This document shows positions 1-4,407 of a stretch of DNA of 30,456 nucleotides, one piece after another. How positions within the stretch are numbered: position 1 is the stretch's first letter; each line of letters begins with the position of its first letter. Source of the stretch: a virus. The translations under genes and the position numbers were made by a program. Below the pieces are notes generated by a model. The model saw only the letters and a program-made list of their open reading frames with translations. It ran no database searches and was not told the origin of the DNA. The DNA lies in IMG/VR virus record IMGVR_UViG_3300021197_001799, positions 1-30,456 of that record; one strand, given 5' to 3'.

Positions 1-19
1 TCGATCCAACAAGATCACA

Positions 20-379
20 CTACTTTAATGGTTTCATCCGTCGATCGCGTTTGCTTCTGCGCAGTGTGTCTGCATATCCGATCGCGTTTGTGTATGTCCG
101 TGTTTTGGCTGGCCGTGCTCTGGTGATAGTGACAGCAGGGATCCCAACTTTAGCCAGTGCGCGCGCAGCCTGTCCAGCCGATCCGACTAGCCCACCTTTG
201 GCCGCTGGTGCGATCGTGGTGCCGTTGCTCTTGAGTCTGCCTAAGCTCTCCAACCGAATAGCTGCGGCTATGGCCTGCCGTCGATTGTGGACGCGTGGAG
301 ACACGCGCAGCAGACGCGGGATCGCTGCTTCTATCCGTTCATTTGCTGATCGACCTGTGATCCTGATGTACTGCGCCAT
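20..379 (-). CDS. Small basic phage protein, function unknown
   Basis: A 119-residue protein rich in Arg, Lys and Ala with no family I recognise. The start is supported by an AGGAG Shine-Dalgarno sequence 5 bases before the ATG. It points leftward, out of the window start. If the genome is circular it is the first gene before the terminase small subunit, which lies at the other end of the window in the same direction. Its start is only 45 bases from the divergent gene at 425. The basic composition would fit nucleic-acid binding or a virion-internal role, but nothing in the sequence proves this. Confidence 0.7.
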   Translation of the reverse strand: MAQYIRITGRSANERIEAAIPRLLRVSPRVHNRRQAIAAAIRLESLGRLKSNGTTIAPAAKGGLVGSAGQAARALAKVGIPAVTITRARPAKTRTYTNAIGYADTLRRSKRDRRMKPLK

Positions 380-424
380 GCTAGCTCCTGTGATATACAG
401 ATCTTATATCATAAGGAGATTTAC
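380..424. promoter_or_regulatory. Divergent intergenic region with a 6-bp inverted repeat
   Basis: This 45-bp AT-rich gap separates two divergent genes and carries the Shine-Dalgarno sequences of both. An inverted repeat GATATA-N7-TATATC lies at 392-410, roughly centred in the gap, where an operator would be expected. I see no convincing -35/-10 pair on either strand, so the promoters are not assigned. Confidence 0.4.
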
Positions 425-781
425 ATGGCAGTAGATACCAGACCGCCTGCAGATGTCAGACGCGCTGCACGCATTGCACTAGAGACACGCGCCAGCATGT
501 CACCGAGTAATAAAGCTATGGTAGGTGAGGATGGCAAGCCAAGCACAGGATACTACACAGCACGCAAGCTGATCAGTGGTACACCAGTATCAAAAAAGCT
601 TCTGATCACCATGCGAGCTTGGTTCGCCCGGCATGACAATGATTCTGAAAATACAGCACGCAAAAACGACAAAAAACGAGTCAGTAAAGCATGGCAAGCT
701 TGGCTAGCTTGGGGTGGCACTGCTGGCCGTCGCTGGGCTATTCGCACGCTGCGCGCGATCGAACGAGACGAAAGCTCTTGA
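425..781 (+). CDS. Small phage protein with RxW...WGGTAG..WA C-terminus
   Basis: A 118-residue protein with a good Shine-Dalgarno AAGGAG 8 bases before the ATG. Near the N-terminus there is an Arg/Ala-rich helix, then a stretch ending in PVSKKLLITMRAWFARH (roughly residues 54-70). The C-terminal part reads KAWQAWLAWGGTAGRRWA. From memory, this pattern of a VS..T..RM..FF.RH segment followed by a W..WGG..G..WA segment recurs in small domains of other phages, where its function is also unknown. It is the first of two rightward genes, followed by the oxygenase gene. The functional assignment is left open. Confidence 0.75.
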   Translation: MAVDTRPPADVRRAARIALETRASMSPSNKAMVGEDGKPSTGYYTARKLISGTPVSKKLLITMRAWFARHDNDSENTARKNDKKRVSKAWQAWLAWGGTAGRRWAIRTLRAIERDESS

Positions 782-830
782 TTTTGTGGGTACTCATACA
801 GATCGACTCATACAATTTTAAAATTTGAAT

Positions 831-1337
831 ATGATAATACGCATACAAAACGCCATATCACCAACAGAGGCAGCAGAGCTTTATGATCTGCGCCTTAAAA
901 TAGCAGGCCAGAAGCTACAGGCTGCACACTGGCAGCTTCCAGTGGTACAGAAGATTCTAGATCAAATACAAGCTGCTGTACCTGCAGAGCTTATGCTGGA
1001 GTCACCTAGCTACATATCGCTTGAGCAAAAGACCAGCGGGCACCCTGCACACATTGACGGCTGCCAACAGACGACAGACGGATACATTGATAATCATATG
1101 TCATGGTGTAGCTGGTCTGCTACTCTGCTGGTGTCTGATCCTGCGCTCTGCTCTGGTGGTATCGTGCGATTTGCTGATCAGATCATTCGACCTGCTGATC
1201 ACTACTGCACACTGTACCTGTGGCCATCTCATCCGCGTACAGGATACAGGCCTGTCATGCACTCTGTAGACGCTCACAACGGCTGCAGAGTTGTGTTGTT
1301 ATGTTTCCTAGCACAAAAAGCAATACAGGCCCCGTAA
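831..1337 (+). CDS. 2OG-Fe(II) oxygenase (prolyl 4-hydroxylase-like)
   Basis: A small Fe(II)/2-oxoglutarate dioxygenase of 168 residues. The jelly-roll active-site residues can be placed: iron ligands H74 and D76 in an HID motif, the distal ligand H144 in the segment MHSV, and the 2-oxoglutarate-binding R153 in GCRVVLL, with a GG-x-x-RF strand between them. Such enzymes use 2OG and O2 to hydroxylate a protein or nucleic-acid side chain. The substrate here cannot be told from sequence. I chose the ATG at 831 over an in-frame TTG at 825; neither has a clear Shine-Dalgarno sequence. The stop codon falls in the loop of a hairpin that also terminates the oncoming leftward operon. Confidence 0.82.
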   Translation: MIIRIQNAISPTEAAELYDLRLKIAGQKLQAAHWQLPVVQKILDQIQAAVPAELMLESPSYISLEQKTSGHPAHIDGCQQTTDGYIDNHMSWCSWSATLLVSDPALCSGGIVRFADQIIRPADHYCTLYLWPSHPRTGYRPVMHSVDAHNGCRVVLLCFLAQKAIQAP

Positions 1338-1352
1338 GGCCTGTATGTGGTT
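1311..1352 (-). terminator. Bidirectional terminator between converging genes
   Basis: A 9-bp stem (1323-1331 with 1338-1346, ATACAGGCC/GGCCTGTAT) is followed on the minus strand by UAUUGCUUUUUG, a good intrinsic terminator for the leftward gene ending at 1385. On the plus strand it is followed by only a weak GUGGUUUUAUU tract. The same hairpin and the same U-tract occur at 2176-2205, and a version without the U-tract sits before two of the hammerhead ribozymes. Confidence 0.85.
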
Positions 1353-1384
1353 TTATTGTCTGTCTAACTACAATTCAATATCTG

Positions 1385-1750
1385 TTAAATTTCGTTTTGC
1401 CATTCAAGCTCGCTTTGAGCGATCTCTTTTTGGCGATTTTGAATCCGTCGCGATCGCTCATTAAAGAGCATATCAACGACAGCTTCATTATTTTCTTTTA
1501 TTGCTTTAACAAGTGCACTATCCAATATATCATTAGATGCATTTTTTAAGTCGCAGATCGTGTCATAGAATGGAATACCACCATTGTTATCTACAAAACC
1601 GATCCAGTGGGCCTGTAGTCGCTTTGTGTCTGTGCAGTGCTCAGATAATCGATGAGTACCCGTAGCACCCTTCATGATGTAATTGTCACCGACTAGCTCT
1701 AGTGTGCACGTGTGGCCTGTTGTTGTCGTGATCATTATTGGCAATTTCAT
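1385..1750 (-). CDS. Hypothetical early protein, 121 aa
   Basis: No family recognised. The N-terminus looks like a small beta-rich unit (MITTTTGHTCTLELVGDNYIMKGATGTH) and the C-terminus is acidic, helical and rich in Glu, Asn and Arg (ENNEAVVDMLFNERSRRIQ). The frame is open for 20 codons upstream, but that stretch is the hammerhead ribozyme and leader. The true start is the ATG at 1750, which has AAAGGA at good spacing. It is the second gene of the two-gene operon driven from the promoter at 2127-2156, and it is separated from the first gene by ribozyme A. Confidence 0.75.
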   Translation of the reverse strand: MKLPIMITTTTGHTCTLELVGDNYIMKGATGTHRLSEHCTDTKRLQAHWIGFVDNNGGIPFYDTICDLKNASNDILDSALVKAIKENNEAVVDMLFNERSRRIQNRQKEIAQSELEWQNEI

Positions 1751-1774
1751 TTTTTCATTCCTTTGTAGTTTGTA

Positions 1775-1825
1775 GCTGTTTCGTCCTTTTGGACTCATCA
1801 GTGACGGCACACACCGCCAGACAGC
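1775..1825 (-). ncRNA. Type III hammerhead ribozyme A
   Basis: Read on the minus strand. Stem III is GCUGU (1825-1821) with ACAGC (1779-1775). The cleavage triplet is GUC with the cut after C1820. Stem I is UGGCGG (1819-1814) with CCGUCA (1807-1802) closed by the loop UGUGUG. The core CUGAUGA follows, then stem II GUCC-AAAA-GGAC with the canonical G10.1-C11.1 pair, then GAAA. Every invariant hammerhead core base is present. It ends about 25 bases before the ATG of the 121-aa gene, so cleavage would give that mRNA its own 5'-OH end. A GGCCC-CACG-GGGCC hairpin (1826-1839) lies directly upstream and would become the 3' end of the preceding mRNA. Confidence 0.93.
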
Positions 1826-1848
1826 GGCCCCGTGGGGCCTGTGTGTGG

Positions 1849-2082
1849 TTAGATAGAAGCGTAAAGTTTAGATATTGCAACAGTAGCTGGCTGATTGTTA
1901 TCGAAAATAACTTTTAAAATTGATTCGATGTTTTCATTGATAAAGTTGTAAATATCTTCTGTTGTTGTTGAGTCAGTATCAAAATAATTACGCCTAACAA
2001 TTTCTGCCATTGATCGAGTGGCGACCATGTTGATAAAAGTGTTTTTGTATTCAGTGTTTTTGTTTAATAGTTCGTAGGTCAT
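1849..2082 (-). CDS. Hypothetical early protein, 77 aa
   Basis: An acidic, Asn-rich 77-residue protein (MTYELLNKNTEYKNTF...) with no recognised family; the C-terminal half looks helical. The ATG at 2082 has the leader CUACAAAGGA shared by the early genes of this region. Eleven further in-frame upstream codons are untranslated leader by comparison with the predicted transcription start near 2120. It is the first gene of its operon. Its stop codon UAA runs straight into CCACACACAGGCCCC, the hairpin element that precedes ribozyme A. Confidence 0.72.
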   Translation of the reverse strand: MTYELLNKNTEYKNTFINMVATRSMAEIVRRNYFDTDSTTTEDIYNFINENIESILKVIFDNNQPATVAISKLYASI

Positions 2083-2105
2083 TTTGTTTTTTCCTTTGTA
2101 GTTAC

Positions 2106-2156
2106 ACAGAGTCATTCTGTACAGACATTCTATCTGTGTCTGTTGTCATTTGTCAA
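2106..2156 (-). promoter_or_regulatory. Early leftward promoter with 5' hairpin
   Basis: A near-consensus sigma70-type promoter on the minus strand: TTGACA at 2156-2151, 18-bp spacer, TAGAAT at 2132-2127. The predicted start is near 2120, exactly where a small hairpin ACAGA-AUGAC-UCUGU (2120-2106) begins. The mRNA would therefore start with a stem-loop. The arrangement closely matches the promoter at 3582-3632. Confidence 0.82.
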
Positions 2157-2175
2157 CAATAAAATCAATTAATAC

Positions 2176-2205
2176 AAAAAGCAATACAGGCCCCGTAGGG
2201 CCTGT
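2176..2205 (-). terminator. Intrinsic terminator after the DUF2786 gene
   Basis: The hairpin ACAGGCCC-UACG-GGGCCUGU (2205-2186) has a UNCG-type tetraloop closed by C-G. UAUUGCUUUUUG follows on the minus strand. It ends the three-gene operon that starts at the promoter near 3600 and lies just upstream of the next promoter. Confidence 0.88.
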
Positions 2206-2230
2206 GTGTGGTTCTTTCAAGGTTTGATCG

Positions 2231-2956
2231 CTACCTTAGACTCTTTCGATCACCACCAGCGATCCCACGATTAACGCGGATCTTTTTTCCGTCCGCGTAC
2301 CCTCGATCAGAGTGCGTATAGCTTTTTGATGGCTTGCCTTTATTAAATGAGTAAGCAGATCGCGCCCAACTTTCAGCTATGTCATAGCGTCTGCTCAGTA
2401 TCAAAGCAGTAGATCCGCGCCCACTGCCGCTGTGTATGTCAGCTTCACGCTCTGCGCGCTCCTTTTGCTGGTTTAAATATGCAATAAAACCACGCACTGC
2501 GCTATCTCTGTATTCCTTACCACTGATAAACATGAAGCTCCTTTCCGGTAGCTCTCCTACCTCATTCAAATATTCTTGTTTAAGCTCGGCTGCGTACACA
2601 GCCCAGCCCGATTTAATCTGGTTTTTAGCAGCTTCAAATGTATATTCCGCGATCACACGATCCTGTAGATCACCGTATAAATACATATGACTGCGCGTTT
2701 TAGCAGCGAAAACACTGCTAAACTTGCAAATAGCAAAAAAGAGCTTGCGCTCCCAGCCTACAGCAGCACACTTGACCTTTGTACGCCCCATCTGGACGGC
2801 TTGACGATCTCCAGCGTCCAGATCTGCCTGTGTTATGGCATGCTGTGCCATAAGCCGAGCTACGGCCCTTGCTGCGTTCTCTGCTTCGCCACCTGTACCC
2901 ACAGCCGCGAGCTTTTTCGCGGCTTGAATTTTTCGTATTATTTTGTCTTTTGTCAT
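2231..2956 (-). CDS. DUF2786 domain protein
   Basis: A 241-residue protein. The N-terminal 40 residues (KIIRKIQAAKKLAAVGTGGEAENAARAVARLMAQHAIT) match the DUF2786 pattern of two helices around a G-x-x-x-EA-x-NA turn. A longer C-terminal region continues as in other phage members of this group: a mid-region FFAICKFSSVFAA and a basic Arg/Ser/Lys-rich tail. The function of the family is not established. The start at 2956 has AAAGGA; the 23 in-frame codons upstream are ribozyme B and leader. It is the third and last gene of the operon from 3560, closed by the terminator at 2176-2205. A 20-bp segment in its C-terminal coding part is duplicated at 3338-3357. Confidence 0.85.
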   Translation of the reverse strand: MTKDKIIRKIQAAKKLAAVGTGGEAENAARAVARLMAQHAITQADLDAGDRQAVQMGRTKVKCAAVGWERKLFFAICKFSSVFAAKTRSHMYLYGDLQDRVIAEYTFEAAKNQIKSGWAVYAAELKQEYLNEVGELPERSFMFISGKEYRDSAVRGFIAYLNQQKERAEREADIHSGSGRGSTALILSRRYDIAESWARSAYSFNKGKPSKSYTHSDRGYADGKKIRVNRGIAGGDRKSLR

Positions 2957-2980
2957 TTTTTCATTCCTTTGTAGTTTGTA

Positions 2981-3031
2981 GCTGTTTCGTCTTTTTAGAC
3001 TCTTCAGGTGGGCCACACAGCCCACGACAGC
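2981..3031 (-). ncRNA. Type III hammerhead ribozyme B
   Basis: Read on the minus strand. Stem III is (G)CUGU with ACAG(C) (3031-3027 with 2985-2981). The cleavage triplet is GUC with the cut after C3026. Stem I is GUGGGC (3025-3020) with GCCCAC (3013-3008), loop UGUGUG. The core is CUGAAGA (N7 = A), stem II is GUCU-AAAA-AGAC, then GAAA. Compared with ribozymes A and C, stems I and II differ by compensating changes while the core and the stem I loop are unchanged. This is strong evidence for a conserved RNA structure. It sits directly before the Shine-Dalgarno sequence of the DUF2786 gene. The hairpin CAGGCCC-UACG-GGGCCUG (3048-3031) abuts it upstream. Confidence 0.94.
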
Positions 3032-3055
3032 AGGCCCCGTAGGGCCTGTGTGTGG

Positions 3056-3241
3056 TTAGTTGTTACAATGTGTGCCATATGGCACACCATCCGAAAGCTC
3101 ATCTAATCGAGACTCAAATTCTTCTATTACACGATCATATTTTTGGTCGTATTCAGCCTGTAAATTTGAAAGAAAGTGCTCATAAATTTTTCTAAGCAAT
3201 TGCTCATCAGTAATAAACTGTAAAAAAGCCATATTTTTCAT
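3056..3241 (-). CDS. Small acidic helical early protein, 61 aa
   Basis: A 61-residue, mostly helical, acidic protein (MKNMAFLQFITDEQLLRKIYEHFLSNLQAEYDQKYDRVIEEFESRLDELSDG...) with a likely short coiled coil in the middle. No family recognised. The ATG at 3241 is preceded by AAAGGA; the longer frame upstream overlaps ribozyme C and is untranslated. It is the second gene of the operon from 3560, flanked by ribozyme C upstream and ribozyme B downstream. Its stop codon UAA is followed immediately by the CCACACACAGGCCC hairpin element. Confidence 0.75.
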   Translation of the reverse strand: MKNMAFLQFITDEQLLRKIYEHFLSNLQAEYDQKYDRVIEEFESRLDELSDGVPYGTHCNN

Positions 3242-3264
3242 TTTTCGTTCCTTTGTAGTTTGTA

Positions 3265-3315
3265 GCTGTTTCGTCCTTTTGGACTCATCAGTAGCGGCAC
3301 ACACCGCCAGACAGG
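3265..3315 (-). ncRNA. Type III hammerhead ribozyme C
   Basis: Read on the minus strand. Stem III has 4 bp, CUGU (3314-3311) with ACAG (3269-3266). The cleavage triplet is GUC with the cut after C3310. Stem I is UGGCGG (3309-3304) with CCGCUA (3297-3292), including one G-U pair, loop UGUGUG. The core is CUGAUGA, stem II is GUCC-AAAA-GGAC, then GAAA. A different hairpin, GCUGGGA-UAA-UCCCAGC (3331-3315), takes the place of the GGCCC hairpin upstream. It lies between the 72-aa and the 61-aa genes. Confidence 0.92.
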
Positions 3316-3341
3316 CTGGGATTATCCCAGCATTCCAACGA

Positions 3342-3560
3342 TTAACGCGGATCTTTTATGTAGCTCTGTATTGCTAAAAATATCTTTCCAATATTGGTAT
3401 TCCATAGCTTATGAAAAGTAGCAGGAGCATTAATCCTGCGCCAGCCATTACAAACTTCACCATACAAATGATACGGTGACGACGGATAAACGGCATAGCG
3501 GAATCCGTCAGCTTGAAGCACATACTTAGCTCCCTGTTTTTTGATCTTATAAGATTTCAT
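3342..3560 (-). CDS. Hypothetical early protein, 72 aa
   Basis: A basic, Tyr-rich 72-residue protein (MKSYKIKKQGAKYVLQADGFRYAVYPSSPYHLYGEVCNGWRRI...) with no recognised family. It is the first gene of a three-gene leftward operon. The ATG has AAAGGA 7 bases upstream. The last codons and the stop lie in a 20-bp segment that is also present in the C-terminal part of the DUF2786 gene in another reading frame, so the present C-terminus (YIKDPR) was probably created by recombination. Confidence 0.72.
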   Translation of the reverse strand: MKSYKIKKQGAKYVLQADGFRYAVYPSSPYHLYGEVCNGWRRINAPATFHKLWNTNIGKIFLAIQSYIKDPR

Positions 3561-3581
3561 TTTTCGTTCCTTTGTAGTTTC

Positions 3582-3632
3582 ACAGAATCATTCTGTATTG
3601 ACATTGTATCTGTGTCTGTTGTCTTTTGTCAA
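3582..3632 (-). promoter_or_regulatory. Early leftward promoter with 5' hairpin
   Basis: TTGACA (3632-3627), 18-bp spacer and TACAAT (3608-3603) on the minus strand, a near-consensus promoter. The predicted start near 3596 coincides with a hairpin ACAGAA-UGA-UUCUGU (3596-3582), followed by the leader GAAACUACAAAGG and the 72-aa gene. It closely matches the promoter at 2106-2156. Confidence 0.84.
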
Positions 3633-3640
3633 CAATAAAA

Positions 3641-3912
3641 TGAATTTATCTGGCTAACCTCTGGCCATAGGTTGGACAGGTTAGACACCTGCACACATTA
3701 CCCGCGCACAGGGGAGCTTCTTTTGTTGTCTTTTGTAGCTGGCTAACCTGTCACCAAAAAAAGCTAATTTATTGGTTTTTGCACATTTGTGCATTTTCTG
3801 TTTTTGTTTAGTTTTAGGTTGGACAGGTTAGACAGGTTGGACAGATCATCTGGTAGCCGGTCGAAAGTAGCTGGCTAACCTATGGCCAGAGGTTGGACAG
3901 GTTAGACAGGTT
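3641..3912. repeat. Iteron cluster and palindromes, probable replication origin
   Basis: No gene is seen here. The unit GGTTRGACA occurs in tandem runs at 3670-3687, 3817-3844 and 3891-3912, with one inverted copy at 3741-3752 (GGCTAACCTGTC). The palindromic block AACCTCTGGCCATAGGTT at 3656-3673 recurs at 3877-3894 as its exact reverse complement. A palindrome TGCACA-TT-TGTGCA lies at 3780-3793. Tandem iterons beside an AT-rich segment and a primase-helicase gene are typical of initiator-bound origins. The initiator itself is not identified; the primase at 4408-6615 is a candidate. Confidence 0.7.
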
Positions 3913-3970
3913 GCGTTTTGTTACAGTGTCTTAAATGTGTAGTATTCTCAAAACTAAAAAAACTAAAATG

Positions 3971-4102
3971 CTTCATTCTCAGGTACCCACCGCCCGCAGA
4001 TCAAGCCACAGTGGGGGATCTCAGGTACCCTCAACAGGTTGCGTTTTGACAACCCCCTGTGTGTGTTCATACATTGAAGCATTAAAACGGCTTAGAATCG
4101 AT
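3971..4102 (+). repeat. 132-bp repeat R1 with rightward promoter
   Basis: The first of four copies of a 132-bp element, read on the plus strand. It starts with CTTC and ends with ATCGAT. It has two CAGGTACCC boxes, a hairpin-capable AGATC/GATCT segment between them, then ACAGGTTGCGTTTTGACA. The promoter is TTGACA at 4046-4051, an 18-bp spacer and TACATT at 4070-4075. The predicted transcript would start just before a TTAAAACG/CGTTTTAA stem. It points rightward into a region without plus-strand genes and then antisense to the primase gene. Confidence 0.8.
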
Positions 4103-4117
4103 CCTCGTTCGTTTTAA

Positions 4118-4189
4118 AGGTATACAGTTTTAAGTGGCATAAAATTATAATATAGTTAGCTTATTTAATACCATAAAATGTGTATACCT
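4118..4189. repeat. AT-rich segment bounded by a 9-bp inverted repeat
   Basis: AGGTATACA (4118-4126) and TGTATACCT (4181-4189) enclose 54 bases of nearly pure A+T between R1 and R2. This is the kind of easily melted segment expected at a replication origin (inference). The right arm overlaps the first two bases of R2. Confidence 0.6.
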
Positions 4190-4319
4190 TCATTCTCAGG
4201 CACCCACCGCCGGCAGATCAAGCCACAGCGGGGGATCTCAGGTACCCGCTACAGGTTGCGTTTTGACAACCCCATCTGTGTGTTCATACATTGGAGACAT
4301 TAAAACGCTCAGAATCGAT
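4188..4319 (+). repeat. 132-bp repeat R2 with rightward promoter
   Basis: The second copy, in the same orientation as R1 and the same length. The promoter is TTGACA at 4263-4268, an 18-bp spacer and TACATT at 4287-4292. The predicted RNA start near 4299 is followed by a stem AAACGCTCA (4303-4311) with TGAGCGTTT (4323-4331). It ends about 90 bases from the stop codon of the converging primase gene. Confidence 0.8.
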
Positions 4320-4353
4320 ATATGAGCGTTTCAGTACTATGCAGCTATGTGAC

Positions 4354-4381
4354 ACAAAAAAAGCTGCACAATGGCAGCTTT
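4354..4381 (-). terminator. Intrinsic terminator of the replication operon
   Basis: The stem AAAGCTGC (4360-4367) with GCAGCTTT (4374-4381), loop ACAATG, is followed on the minus strand by a run of U residues. It lies about 30 bases past the stop of the primase gene. On the plus strand no U-tract follows directly; a T8 run lies 12 bases further on. Confidence 0.85.
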
Positions 4382-4407
4382 GATTTATGACACTTTTTTT
4401 TGACGGT

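Noticed and set aside
1385-3304. Longer N-termini of the early proteins that share SYKLQRNEK or similar sequence
   Set aside because: The shared peptide is only the translation of the ribozyme tail and leader. Each gene has a ribosome-binding site directly before a downstream ATG.
3935-4117. A 60-codon rightward open frame over repeat R1
   Set aside because: It overlaps iterons and a repeat that is conserved as DNA in three other places where the frame is not kept, and it has no ribosome-binding site.
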